The notes beneath the pieces are model-generated. The model worked only from the letters and a program-made list of their open reading frames with translations. It ran no database searches and was not told where the DNA came from. A stretch of 64,000 bases of DNA from NCBI GenBank assembly GCA_029573495.1, contig JAKQEI010000104.1, forward strand, positions 1-64,000. The letters run 5' to 3'. A program made the position numbers and the translations under genes. This DNA comes from Bacteroidota bacterium (GTDB lineage Bacteria; Bacteroidota; Bacteroidia; Flavobacteriales_F; PHOS-HE28). How positions within the stretch are numbered: position 1 is the first letter of the stretch; each line of letters starts with the position of its first letter. Below are positions 49,320 through 57,936 of this stretch, one piece after another.

Positions 49320-50138
49320 TCACCTCCACGCCTTCACCACCAACCCCGTCCCGGTCTTGTGCATCATCCGCACATCGGCCATGTTCAGCACAAAGGCGAT
49401 GGGATAGGCGATCAGGTAGTAGAACGGCAGCACGATGAAGAACAGCTTGCTGGCCTGAAGCATCAGCAGCGGCCACTTCATGCTGAGTTTCCAGCTGATC
49501 TTGCCGGGCGCGCCATAGCTGTATCGCGCTTCCACTTTGCTGAAGCCGTTGCGCAGGCACTTCGTGCGGATGTCGTCGATGTTGTAACCGTCGCGCACGT
49601 GTTCCTCGATGAAGGAACCCTCGCCCTGTTCATGCACGTCGCTGCCGCCCTGATCGCTCGGCGTGCTGATGATGAGCATACCACCTTCCTTCAGCGATGT
49701 GCTGTAACAACGCAGGGCGGCTTCATCTTCAAGGATGTGCTCCATCACGTCCACGCACACCACCAGGTCGAAGGCGCCGGGCCGCTGGAACTTGGTCACG
49801 TCGCCCACCTCGAACTTCACCTGCGGACGGCCGATGCGTTGGAAGAAGGCATTGCAGTCGGCCACCTGTTCATCCTTCACGTCGATGGCGGTGATGCTGG
49901 CCTGTGGCAGTTTGCCGCTGAGCCAGTAGGTGTACTGCCCGAAGCCCGCACCGGCATCGTAGATGGCCTGCACAGGACGGCCGGAAGCCTGGCGTTCGCC
50001 GATCCACTTCCGCAGTTCGCGCTGGATGTGCCAGCAGCGCAGCAGCAGCAGGTCCAGCAGCTTGTAGAACAGCTTGCGCAGGAACGGCGTGCGGTTGAAT
50101 ACCACGCCTAACCGGCGTTTCACGGGATCGTATTGCAT
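49320..50138 (-). CDS. Class I SAM-dependent methyltransferase
   Basis: 272 residues. Motif I is IYDAGAGFGQYTYWLSGKLP near residue 60, the acidic residue of motif II is in SITAIDVKDEQV, and VGDVTKFQRPGAFDLVVCVD and LKEGGMLIISTPSD are motifs III-IV. The C-terminal part (about 195-250) is hydrophobic (LLMLQASKLFFIVLPFYYLIAYPIAFVL) and may dock on a membrane, which suggests a lipid or envelope substrate. The substrate is not known. rbfA lies upstream on the same strand across a palindrome. Confidence 0.82.
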   Translation of the reverse strand: MQYDPVKRRLGVVFNRTPFLRKLFYKLLDLLLLRCWHIQRELRKWIGERQASGRPVQAIYDAGAGFGQYTYWLSGKLPQASITAIDVKDEQVADCNAFFQRIGRPQVKFEVGDVTKFQRPGAFDLVVCVDVMEHILEDEAALRCYSTSLKEGGMLIISTPSDQGGSDVHEQGEGSFIEEHVRDGYNIDDIRTKCLRNGFSKVEARYSYGAPGKISWKLSMKWPLLMLQASKLFFIVLPFYYLIAYPIAFVLNMADVRMMHKTGTGLVVKAWR

Positions 50139-50160
50139 ACTACTGATCTGGTATCATTGG

Positions 50161-50198
50161 TCGACCCTCCCGGCTCATGGCCGGGATGACAGGGTCGA
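50161..50198. repeat. Two-tier palindrome between rbfA and the methyltransferase
   Basis: TCGACCCT pairs with AGGGTCGA at the ends, and CCCGGC with GCCGGG inside around a TCAT-type loop. It lies 46 bp after the rbfA stop and may terminate rbfA. The inner sequence (CCCGGCTCATGGCCGGGATG) resembles palindromic repeats seen in several bacterial genomes. Confidence 0.55.
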
Positions 50199-50243
50199 CG
50201 CTACGGGTGCCATTCACGGATGTTCCAGTTGTTCACACACCGA

Positions 50244-50585
50244 TCACGCCCCTTTCAATAGTTTGTCGATCTCCTCCGCCCGGTCCAGCGAATCGTCCAC
50301 GTAGAACAGCAGTTCGGGCACCACGCGCATCTGTTTGCCGATGCGCGTGCCTAACTGCCCGCGCAGCCGGTGCGACTGGGTCTTGATCACGTCCATCACG
50401 GCCTGCTTGTCCTTCACCGGGAACAGGCTAAGGAAGACCTTGGCGATGCCGAGGTCGGGGCTTACCCGCACGGCCGATACGGTGATGAGGCCGCCGGGCA
50501 GGAAGTTCCGGCCTTCGGTGAGGAAGATGCCGGCCAGCTCCTTCTGCAGCAGGCTGTTCACCTTGTTCTGTCTTACGCTATCCAT
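50244..50585 (-). CDS. rbfA: Ribosome-binding factor A
   Basis: 113 residues from ATG 50585 (MDSVRQNKVNSLLQKELAGI). It is a KH-like protein that matures the 30S subunit by acting at the 5' end of 16S rRNA. The core is LITVSAVRVSPDLGIAKVFL, then LRGQLGTRIGKQMRVVPELL and FYVDDSLDRAEEIDKLL, all typical. The TACCTTCG box leaves a leader of 7 nt. It is divergent from the ABC exporter gene. Confidence 0.94.
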   Translation of the reverse strand: MDSVRQNKVNSLLQKELAGIFLTEGRNFLPGGLITVSAVRVSPDLGIAKVFLSLFPVKDKQAVMDVIKTQSHRLRGQLGTRIGKQMRVVPELLFYVDDSLDRAEEIDKLLKGA

Positions 50586-50592
50586 CGGGCAG

Positions 50593-50600
50593 CGAAGGTA
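50593..50600 (-). promoter_or_regulatory. -7 promoter box (TACCTTCG) for rbfA
   Basis: TACCTTCG on the minus strand, 7 nt before ATG 50585. The opposite box is identical. Confidence 0.65.
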
Positions 50601-50622
50601 GGGGGATGAAATTCCACGCACC

Positions 50623-50630
50623 TACCTTCG
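50623..50630 (+). promoter_or_regulatory. -7 promoter box (TACCTTCG) for the ABC exporter
   Basis: TACCTTCG, 7 nt before ATG 50638; mirror image of the rbfA promoter, same box and same leader length. Confidence 0.65.
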
Positions 50631-50637
50631 CCCTCCG

Positions 50638-52488
50638 ATGCGCAACTTCTTCCGCATTCTCCGCTATGGCAGGGCCTACCGGCGTTATGCGGTGCTCAAT
50701 GTGGTCTTCAACCTGCTGGCCACGGTCTTCCACCTGATCTCGCTGCTGCTGTTCATCCCCTTCCTGCGGCTGCTGCTGGGGCAGGTGAAACCGGTACTCG
50801 TGCGCCCCACGGAGCTCTGGACCCGCGAGGGCCTCGAAGGCACGTTCAACTGGGGCCTTACCCGCCTGATCGAGCAGAACGGCGAGATGGGGGCGTTGCT
50901 CACCATCAGCATCGCCGTGGTGGTGATCTTCCTCTTCAAGAACCTGTTCCGCTACCTCGCCGTGGTGGCCATCTGCAACTTCCGCAACTACATCGTGCGG
51001 GATATCCGTGCTGCGGTTTACGACAAGATGCTGGAGCTTCCACTGCGCTACCACAGTGGCGAGCGCAAGGGTGACCTGCTCGCGCTGATCACCAGCGACA
51101 TGCACGTGATGGAGTACAGCGTGATGTTCTATATCGAGATGGTCTTCCGCGAACCGATCGCCATCCTGCTCTTCCTGGGCACCATGATCACGATCGCTCC
51201 GCAGCTCACCTTGATCGCCTTGCTGTTGCTTCCGATCAGTGGCTTGCTCATCGGGCGCATCAGCAAGAGCCTGAAGCGCAAGAGCACCCGCGTCCAGGAG
51301 AAGAACGCCGACCTGCTGGCACGAGTGGAGGAGACCCTGACCGGCATCCGGGTGATCAAGGCCTTCAACGGCGAAGGGGATATGCGCAGGCGGTTCGCAC
51401 GTGAGAACGAGATGCTCACCCGGAGCAGCATCGCGATGTTGAACCGGCAGGATATCGCCTCTCCGCTGAGCGAGACATTGGGTGCGGCCGTGATGGCCAC
51501 GATCGCCTACCTGGGCGGTTCCTATGTGCTCGGTGCCGAGCCCACGCTAACCGGCGACAGCTTCCTCGGCTTCATCATCATCTTCTCCCAGCTGCTACCG
51601 CCGATCAAGGGCTTCTCGCAGGGCTATTCGGCGATCGTGCGGGGATCGGCGAGCGGCCAGCGGCTCTTCGATCTGCTCGCGGTGGAGAATACGGTGAAGG
51701 AACGTCCGGATGCCATGTCCATCAACGCGTTCAACGACCGCGTCGAATTCCAGGGGGTGACCTTCGCGTACGAAGCACCACCCCGATCGGGGACAGATCA
51801 TGAGCGCAGGGCGGTGCTGCAGGATATCGAACTGACCATCCCGAAGGGGAAGAGCGTGGCCCTGGTGGGAACGAGCGGCAGCGGCAAGACCACCCTCGCC
51901 GGTCTGTTGCCCCGCTTCTTCGACGTGACGGAAGGGCGGGTCCTGCTCGATGGCAACGACCTGCGCGATCTGCGGATCAATGACATCAGGGCCTTGATGG
52001 GCATCGTGACGCAGGACAGCATCCTCTTCAACGACACGGTGGCCAACAACATCGCCTTCGGCACGCCGGGCGTTGCACAGGCCGATATCGAGCGTGCAGC
52101 GCGCATCGCCAACGCGCACGGCTTCATTGAGCAGCTGGAGGAGGGCTACCAGACCAACATCGGCGATGGCGGGAACAGGCTGAGCGGTGGGCAGAAACAA
52201 CGGCTCGCCATCGCGCGTGCGGTACTGAAGAACCCACCCATCCTCATCCTCGACGAGGCCACGAGCGCGCTGGACACCGAAAGCGAACGCCTGGTGCAGG
52301 AGGCGCTCTTCAAGATGCTGGAAGGTCGAACTAGCCTGGTGATCGCCCACCGGTTGAGCACGATCCAGCACTGCGACGAGATCTGCGTGATGCAGCAGGG
52401 TCGCATCATCGAACGCGGCACCCACCAGCAGTTATACGACGCGGGCGGCCAGTACCGCAAGCTCTGCGACATGCAGGCCTTCGGCTGA
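50638..52488 (+). CDS. MsbA-like ABC exporter (fused permease and ATPase)
   Basis: 616 residues, a half transporter that works as a homodimer. Six membrane helices lie in residues 15-335, then the nucleotide-binding domain at about 360-600: Walker A GTSGSGKTTLAG near 411, signature RLSGGQKQRLAIARA near 514, Walker B PILILDEATSALD and the switch VIAHRLSTIQHCDE. The likely cargo is lipid A core or another lipid, as for MsbA, but sequence alone does not fix this. An acyltransferase gene follows after 19 bp with its own promoter box. Confidence 0.93.
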   Translation: MRNFFRILRYGRAYRRYAVLNVVFNLLATVFHLISLLLFIPFLRLLLGQVKPVLVRPTELWTREGLEGTFNWGLTRLIEQNGEMGALLTISIAVVVIFLFKNLFRYLAVVAICNFRNYIVRDIRAAVYDKMLELPLRYHSGERKGDLLALITSDMHVMEYSVMFYIEMVFREPIAILLFLGTMITIAPQLTLIALLLLPISGLLIGRISKSLKRKSTRVQEKNADLLARVEETLTGIRVIKAFNGEGDMRRRFARENEMLTRSSIAMLNRQDIASPLSETLGAAVMATIAYLGGSYVLGAEPTLTGDSFLGFIIIFSQLLPPIKGFSQGYSAIVRGSASGQRLFDLLAVENTVKERPDAMSINAFNDRVEFQGVTFAYEAPPRSGTDHERRAVLQDIELTIPKGKSVALVGTSGSGKTTLAGLLPRFFDVTEGRVLLDGNDLRDLRINDIRALMGIVTQDSILFNDTVANNIAFGTPGVAQADIERAARIANAHGFIEQLEEGYQTNIGDGGNRLSGGQKQRLAIARAVLKNPPILILDEATSALDTESERLVQEALFKMLEGRTSLVIAHRLSTIQHCDEICVMQQGRIIERGTHQQLYDAGGQYRKLCDMQAFG

Positions 52489-52494
52489 GGCGGC

Positions 52495-52502
52495 TACATT
52501 CA
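52495..52502 (+). promoter_or_regulatory. -7-like box (TACATTCA) for the acyltransferase gene
   Basis: TACATTCA, 5 nt before ATG 52508. Confidence 0.4.
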
Positions 52503-52507
52503 CCGCG

Positions 52508-53614
52508 ATGTCCTCCGGAACACACCCGCGGATCTTCGGGCTCGACCTCGTGCGCGCCCTCGCTGCGGTGATCGTGGTCTATTCCCATGCCGACGACCTG
52601 CTGGACGCGCACTGGCCACGGAACCCCGGCGCCTCCGCCATGGACGGTGTCGACCTCTTCTTCGTACTCAGCGGCTTCCTCATCGGCAACATTCTTATCC
52701 GGATGTCCCATGCGACCGAGGTGCCCTGGTGGCGTCGCCTGCTGGACTTCTGGCAACGACGCTGGTTGCGCACCCTGCCCAACTACTACCTCTTCCTGCT
52801 GATCAACATCGGCATGGTGCACCTGGGCTGGTCCATGGGCTTGTTGAACGTGAACACCTTGGCTTACTTCGTCTTCCTGCAGAATTTCATCATCCCGCTG
52901 GACCTCTTCTTCTGGGAGTCATGGTCATTGGCGGTGGAGGAGTGGTTCTACCTCCTGTTCCCGCTGTTGCTCGTAGTGCTTGCCTGGAGGCGGTCACCGA
53001 AGTGGGGCTTCCTCGTCTGCACCGGGATCATGATCATGGTCCCCATCCTGTTGCGCTATCCTGCGATGGACGGGGTCGGTACGCCGTTCATGCTCGACCT
53101 GCTCGTCCGGAAGATCGTGGTGCTCCGCTTCGATACGATCGGCTACGGCGTGCTGGTGGCCTGGCTCGTATTCCACGTGCCGAAGATCTTCTCCACACGC
53201 CGTGTGGAACTGTTCGTGCTCGGCGCACTGTTGCTTGCCATCGCCATCCTCCTGCGCGGAGAGAACAACCTGCTGTACATGGGCACCCTGTTCCTCGTGC
53301 TTTCCGGCTCCGGTATGGCGCTCATGCTACCCTTCATGGCAGGCTGGCACAAGGTTGGACGTTGGGGAACGTTCATCACTTTCCTGAGCCGGATATCCTA
53401 TGCGCTCTACCTCGTGCATATGCCGGTTCGTTCGCTCTATCTCGAGTTGATGCCCGGTCGGTCGCTTGCGGTGAGCCTGATCCTGTACGCGGGGTATTGG
53501 ATCATCAGCATCGCCCTCGCGGCAGTGGTCTACCGCTATTGGGAGCGCCCGTTCATGGCGCTGCGTGATGGCCTGTCCGAACGGATCCTGGAACCTGTCA
53601 GTCGCGCTTCTTGA
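52508..53614 (+). CDS. Acyltransferase 3 (OafA/YrhL-like) membrane protein
   Basis: 368 residues with about ten membrane helices. It probably transfers acetyl or other acyl groups to a surface polysaccharide or lipid. The family motif RIFGLDLVRALAAVIVVYSH has the conserved His in the first helix, and MDGVDLFFVLSGFLIGNILI and FWESWSLAVEEWFYLLFPLL are standard. No SGNH domain is fused. It ends by overlapping the PBP gene on the other strand by 17 bp. Confidence 0.92.
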   Translation: MSSGTHPRIFGLDLVRALAAVIVVYSHADDLLDAHWPRNPGASAMDGVDLFFVLSGFLIGNILIRMSHATEVPWWRRLLDFWQRRWLRTLPNYYLFLLINIGMVHLGWSMGLLNVNTLAYFVFLQNFIIPLDLFFWESWSLAVEEWFYLLFPLLLVVLAWRRSPKWGFLVCTGIMIMVPILLRYPAMDGVGTPFMLDLLVRKIVVLRFDTIGYGVLVAWLVFHVPKIFSTRRVELFVLGALLLAIAILLRGENNLLYMGTLFLVLSGSGMALMLPFMAGWHKVGRWGTFITFLSRISYALYLVHMPVRSLYLELMPGRSLAVSLILYAGYWIISIALAAVVYRYWERPFMALRDGLSERILEPVSRAS

Positions 53615-55862
53615 ACAACCGATCGAAGATGTTGCGCCGTTCGGGATCATCCTGATCCCCCTCCTTTCGCTCCGGACGCCCGAATGCCTCCTGGATCAAG
53701 CGTTCGAGGAAGTCCGGATACCGCTGTGGTTCGCAGTCCAGGTCGGGCTCGTGATCAGCCGGCCAGGAAAAGGGGAGGAGGTAGCGCTTCCGAAGGTCGG
53801 GTGCGCGTTCGATCCGCGCGAGCACCTTGCCGGCGATCGGCAGGGCCAGTTGTCCCCCCGTGCCGTTGGCGCTGCGGAAATGCACCGATGGGTCGAACGC
53901 GCCCACCCAGGTACCGATGACGAGTCCCGGTGTGTACGCGACGAACCAGGCATCTCCATAATCCTGCGAGGTCCCGGTCTTCCCCGCAAGTGGAGCTTTG
54001 ATACCGAAGCGTGACCGCAACGCCGCTCCCGTACCCTGATCCACCGCCCGCTGCAACATGGCCGTGATGTCCGCGGCGACATCCGGCGAAAGGGCCCGTG
54101 TGGACTTCGGCTCCCTGGCGCGGTACAATTCACGGCCTTGGGCGTCGGTGATACGAGTGATGAACTGTGGCACCGTGATCCTTCCTTGTTGAGCGAACGC
54201 ACCAAAGGCCGGAACGATCTCACGCAAGGCGATGTCGACAGCGCCAAGTGCCATGGCGGGCTTGTCCACTTCCGAGGTCGGGAGCCCGAGCGCCGCCATC
54301 GTGCGGGCAAGGGTGTCCGTACCGGTCCGGAAGTAGAGGTCCACGGTGGGTCGGTTCATGCTCCTGGCAAGGGCGTACCACATGGCCACCTGGCCACCCG
54401 TGGTGTCCTTGTCGAAGTTGTCCGGTGCCCAGTCATCGAATTCCGTGTAGGTCTTCCGGTCGTTGTCCAGGTAGGTGCAGGGATCTAGGCCACGCTCCAA
54501 GGCGGCGGCATACACCACCGGTTTGATCGTACTCGCAATGGGCCGCCGTGCGGTCACCAGGTCATAGGGGAGGTAACGGTGGTCATTGCCACCCACCCAC
54601 ACGCGCACCGCTCCGCTGCCAGGCTCCATCATCAGCACGGCACCGTTCAGCAGCTTGTGATAGTGCCAGAGGCTGTCGCGGTAGCTGAGCGTATCGATGC
54701 GCCGCGCCTGGTGGTCGTACACCTCACATACGATGCGTTCCTTGCTTCGCCAGCGCGCACCCCCCCGCTTCGCCATGCCCTTTTCCCAGCGGGTGCGTGC
54801 CTTGACCGCACGCAGTTCAGCATCCAGCTTCGGTTGCATGGTGGTCAGGTGCTGGTGCACCGCGATGTGGGCCATGCGTTGCAGATCCGCGTCCAGGGTG
54901 GTGGTGATCCGCAGGCCGTCCTTGCGGATGTCGTAGTCCCCGCCACCGGCTTTGGCCAGGCCCTTGAGGATGGACCGTGCTTCCCGTTCAACGTGCTTCA
55001 CGAAATAACCATGGATGTCCAGGGCGTCGCCACCTGTGTAGTTCAAGGTGAGCGGCAGGGCTCGTAAACTGTCCACCATGCGTCGATCCAGGTCGCCGTG
55101 CTTGAGCATCTGTTCGAAGACCTGGTCGCGCCGGCCTTTCGAATCCTGTGGATGCAATCGTGGGTTGTACTTCGTGTTGGCCTTCAGCATGCCCACGAGC
55201 ACAGCGCTTTCCTGCACCAGCAGCTTGCGCGCCGATTTCCCGAAGTAGCGTTGTGCGGCCGCCTCCACACCGAAGGTGTTCTCCCCGAAGGGAACGGAGT
55301 TCAGGTAGAGCAGGAGCACATCCTCCTTCTTCAACACCCGCTCCAGGCGTTGTGCCACGAGCGCCTCCTTCATCTTGTTCACCGGTATGGTGAGCAGCCC
55401 ATGACGTTCGCGCCCGTAGAGGTTCTTGATGATCTGCTGGGAGATGGTGCTACCCCCGCCACCGCTCCGATCGCGGCCAAGCAGTGTGCGGAAGAAGACC
55501 CGGATGTAGCTGCGCCCGTCCACTCCCTGGTGACTGAAGAAACGGGCATCCTCCGTGGCGACCAGTGCGTTCACCAGATGCTTCGGAAGGTCCTTGTAGG
55601 TCACGTTGGTCCTGTCCTCGGCGAACAGTTTGCCAATGAGCTCCCCGTCCCTGTCCAGTACCAGCGTCGCCTGCTCATGCTGGATGGAGGAAAGCTCCTC
55701 TTCCGTTGGCAGGTCGCCGAAGATCCCGCTGCGGACCAGCTGCATCAAGCCGAAGAAGGCGACCAACATGAGCGCAAGCAGCGTCAGCAATAGCCTTCCC
55801 CATGGGACCCCTTGCCGGGACCTGGCTCCTTTCTTCTTCGCCGGTCTTCGTTTCGCCGCCAT
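53598..55862 (-). CDS. Class A penicillin-binding protein (transglycosylase/transpeptidase)
   Basis: 754 residues. After a basic N-terminus (MAAKRRPAKKKGARSRQG) and one membrane helix (about 26-48), a GT51 domain lies at about 75-250 (VATEDARFFSHQGVDG, GGGGSTISQQIIKNLYG). The transpeptidase spans about 400-700 with STIKPVVYAAAL (active Ser near 445), RSMNRPT and GKTGTSQDYGDAWFV near 625. It both polymerises and crosslinks peptidoglycan, like PBP1A. A charged C-tail follows. It is 47 bp downstream of hflX and could share its operon. Confidence 0.95.
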   Translation of the reverse strand: MAAKRRPAKKKGARSRQGVPWGRLLLTLLALMLVAFFGLMQLVRSGIFGDLPTEEELSSIQHEQATLVLDRDGELIGKLFAEDRTNVTYKDLPKHLVNALVATEDARFFSHQGVDGRSYIRVFFRTLLGRDRSGGGGSTISQQIIKNLYGRERHGLLTIPVNKMKEALVAQRLERVLKKEDVLLLYLNSVPFGENTFGVEAAAQRYFGKSARKLLVQESAVLVGMLKANTKYNPRLHPQDSKGRRDQVFEQMLKHGDLDRRMVDSLRALPLTLNYTGGDALDIHGYFVKHVEREARSILKGLAKAGGGDYDIRKDGLRITTTLDADLQRMAHIAVHQHLTTMQPKLDAELRAVKARTRWEKGMAKRGGARWRSKERIVCEVYDHQARRIDTLSYRDSLWHYHKLLNGAVLMMEPGSGAVRVWVGGNDHRYLPYDLVTARRPIASTIKPVVYAAALERGLDPCTYLDNDRKTYTEFDDWAPDNFDKDTTGGQVAMWYALARSMNRPTVDLYFRTGTDTLARTMAALGLPTSEVDKPAMALGAVDIALREIVPAFGAFAQQGRITVPQFITRITDAQGRELYRAREPKSTRALSPDVAADITAMLQRAVDQGTGAALRSRFGIKAPLAGKTGTSQDYGDAWFVAYTPGLVIGTWVGAFDPSVHFRSANGTGGQLALPIAGKVLARIERAPDLRKRYLLPFSWPADHEPDLDCEPQRYPDFLERLIQEAFGRPERKEGDQDDPERRNIFDRLFKKRD

Positions 55863-55909
55863 CCGATGCTCCTAACGCACGGACCAACGGGATCCGTTCA
55901 GGTCCGCGC

Positions 55910-57133
55910 TCATTCCTCCTCGTAGCTGTCCTTGAACAACAGGTCGCTCTCGTACGGATAACGCGCTGTGTGAATGGCCTTCACCCGTTCATAGAGGAGT
56001 TTGCGCAAGCCATCGATGTTGATACGCTCCGCCGCACTGATGAAGATGACGTCCTCGCCGTTCATCCTTGCCATCCAGGTGGCCTTCAGTTCCTCCAGGG
56101 AATATTGGTCCTCACGTTTCGGCGCCAGGTCATCCGGGTCGTGCTCCGCCGGGCGGTACGCATCGATCTTATTGAAGACAAGGATCACCGGCTTGCCCCC
56201 TGCGCCGATCTCATTCAGCGTCTGGCGTACGGTCTCGTATTGTTCCTCGAAGTTGTGATGGCTGATGTCAACCACGTGCAGCAACAGGTCCGCCTCACGG
56301 GTCTCATCAAGCGTGCTCTTGAAGCTCTCGATGAGCTGCGTGGGCAGCTTGCGGATGAAGCCCACCGTATCGCTCATCAGGAAGGGCAGGTTGCCCAGTA
56401 CGATCTTGCGCACGGTGGTGTCCAAGGTGGCGAAGAGCTTGTTCTCCGCGAACACCTCTGTCTTGCTCATCAACGTCATGAGCGTGCTCTTGCCCACGTT
56501 GGTGTAACCCACCACCGCCACGCGCACCAGCTTGCCGCGGTTGCCGCGTTGGGTGGCCATCTGCTTGTCGATCTGTTTGAGCTGTCCCTTCAACAGGGCG
56601 ATGCGGTCGCGGATCAACCGTCTGTCGGTCTCGATCTCCTTCTCACCCGCTCCACCACGTGTGCCGGTACCTCCGCGCTGGCGCTCCAAGTGGGTCCAGA
56701 GCTTGGTAAGGCGGGGGAGCATGTACTCGTACTGGGCGAGTTCCACTTGCGTCTTGGCATGGGCGGTGCGCGCCCGTCGTGCGAAGATGTCCAGGATCAG
56801 CCGGGGCCTGTCCAGGACCGGTGTGCCCAGCTCCTTCTCCAGGTTGCGCTGTTGGGCCGGGGTCAGTTCATCGTCGAAGATGACCGAATCAGCGCCGTTC
56901 TCCTGCATCCAGGATCTCACCTCGGCAAGCTTGCCGCTGCCGATATAGGTGCGGCCGTCAGGCTTGTGCAGCTTCTGGGTGAAACGCTTCAAGGTGCTGA
57001 TGTCCGCCGTGGTGGCCAGGAACTCCAATTCGTCCAGGTACTCCTTCACCTGGTCCGCATCCTGCTGGTCGGTGATCAAGCCGATCAGGACGGCGCTCTC
57101 CGCCTTGTTCCTGAGTTCCGCCGGGTCGATCAT
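55910..57133 (-). CDS. hflX: GTPase HflX
   Basis: 407 residues from ATG 57133, overlapping the cytochrome gene by 4 bp. HflX binds 50S subunits and splits stalled or heat-damaged ribosomes. The N-terminal domain (about 15-100: DELEFLATTADISTLKRFTQ, YIGSGKLAEVRSWM) precedes a helical linker (TQVELAQYEYMLPRLTKLW, GGTGTRGGAGEKEIETDRRL). The G domain follows: VGYTNVGKSTLMTLM near 211, SDTVGFIRKLPTQLIESFKS and FNKIDAY. It is third in a unit with two redox-type genes, an unusual arrangement. Confidence 0.95.
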   Translation of the reverse strand: MIDPAELRNKAESAVLIGLITDQQDADQVKEYLDELEFLATTADISTLKRFTQKLHKPDGRTYIGSGKLAEVRSWMQENGADSVIFDDELTPAQQRNLEKELGTPVLDRPRLILDIFARRARTAHAKTQVELAQYEYMLPRLTKLWTHLERQRGGTGTRGGAGEKEIETDRRLIRDRIALLKGQLKQIDKQMATQRGNRGKLVRVAVVGYTNVGKSTLMTLMSKTEVFAENKLFATLDTTVRKIVLGNLPFLMSDTVGFIRKLPTQLIESFKSTLDETREADLLLHVVDISHHNFEEQYETVRQTLNEIGAGGKPVILVFNKIDAYRPAEHDPDDLAPKREDQYSLEELKATWMARMNGEDVIFISAAERINIDGLRKLLYERVKAIHTARYPYESDLLFKDSYEEE

Positions 57134-57459
57134 TTCGCACCGCCCAACGTGCGGATGTAGGCCACCACCGCCTCGATCTCCTTGGCGGAAAGCACCTGCT
57201 TGTACGGAGCCATGGCCCCCTTCCCGTTCTTGACGATGGCCATCATCTCCTCTGCCGTCAACGTGGATACGGTCAGGTCCTTCGCACCATTGAGGCCAGC
57301 CTTCCCATCCCGGCCGTGGCACAGGGTGCAGTTCATGTTGAAGACGGCCTTGCCGGGTGAACCCTTCACGGCCATGCGGTCCTCACCTGTTCCACTCGCG
57401 CTGCCGCAGGCGAGCATGAGCAGGGCGATGCCCCAGGGAAGGATGAACGAACGTCTCAT
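57130..57459 (-). CDS. Cytochrome c lipoprotein, monohaem
   Basis: 109 residues. The lipobox MLAC near residue 18 makes it a lipoprotein, and the haem site is NCTLCHGRDGKAGLNGAKDL near residue 44. The distal Met is probably in the GKGAMAPYKQVL loop, and AVVAYIRTLGGAK is the last helix, giving a class I small cytochrome c. It overlaps the preceding membrane protein gene and the following hflX gene by 4 bp each (ATGA), so all three are translationally coupled. Its electron partner may be the product of the gene just upstream. Confidence 0.92.
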   Translation of the reverse strand: MRRSFILPWGIALLMLACGSASGTGEDRMAVKGSPGKAVFNMNCTLCHGRDGKAGLNGAKDLTVSTLTAEEMMAIVKNGKGAMAPYKQVLSAKEIEAVVAYIRTLGGAK

Positions 57460-57896
57460 AGCCAGGAACGACCATGACCAAGCTCGGTGAACGGCCAGGG
57501 TATGGCCCAGAGCATCAATGCCAGGGCGATGAGGTAGAAGATGGCGATGCGCTTCTGCTTCACTTGTTCATCCTGCGCACGTTTGGCCGTGGAGCGACCG
57601 ATCGTGACGAGGGCGATGGCGATGACCATGGTCCCGATGTGCTCCATCTTCCAAAAGCGGCCCTCCGGACCCTGCATCATCGCGTAAAGCTTGAAGTTCA
57701 TCAGGTAGAGGATGAGCCCGATCACCAGTTGAACATGGCTGAGGACCATCGCCACGATGGACAGCGCACGCTCATACGTCAGTATCGGCCGTTTGAATAG
57801 GAGCCCACGGAGATGCGCCAGCCCCGCCCAGGCCACGGTAATGAGCACTCCGTAGCGGATGAGGCTGTGTGCGAAGACGAGGAACGGATTATCCAT
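57456..57896 (-). CDS. Four-helix membrane protein, possibly haem b-binding
   Basis: 146 residues from ATG 57896 (MDNPFLVFAHSLIRYGVLIT). Four membrane helices carry His residues near their ends: VFAHSLIRYG, LAHLRGLLF, VLSHVQLVIGLILYLM and KMEHIGTMVIAIALVT. This spacing recalls small b-type cytochromes of Bacteroidota, though no assigned motif proves it. It is first in a coupled unit with a cytochrome c gene. The -7 box TACATTTG lies 21 nt upstream. Confidence 0.7.
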   Translation of the reverse strand: MDNPFLVFAHSLIRYGVLITVAWAGLAHLRGLLFKRPILTYERALSIVAMVLSHVQLVIGLILYLMNFKLYAMMQGPEGRFWKMEHIGTMVIAIALVTIGRSTAKRAQDEQVKQKRIAIFYLIALALMLWAIPWPFTELGHGRSWL

Positions 57897-57917
57897 AGGA
57901 GCAGGGAGAATGGACGC

Positions 57918-57925
57918 CAAATGTA
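57918..57925 (-). promoter_or_regulatory. -7 promoter box (TACATTTG) for the membrane protein-cytochrome c-hflX unit
   Basis: Exact TAnnTTTG match on the minus strand, 21 nt before ATG 57896, just past the trpS stop. Confidence 0.65.
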
Positions 57926-57936
57926 GGCGCCTTGCC

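Noticed and set aside
55802-57160. 452-codon plus-strand ORF
   Set aside because: Antisense of hflX; no motif of its own.
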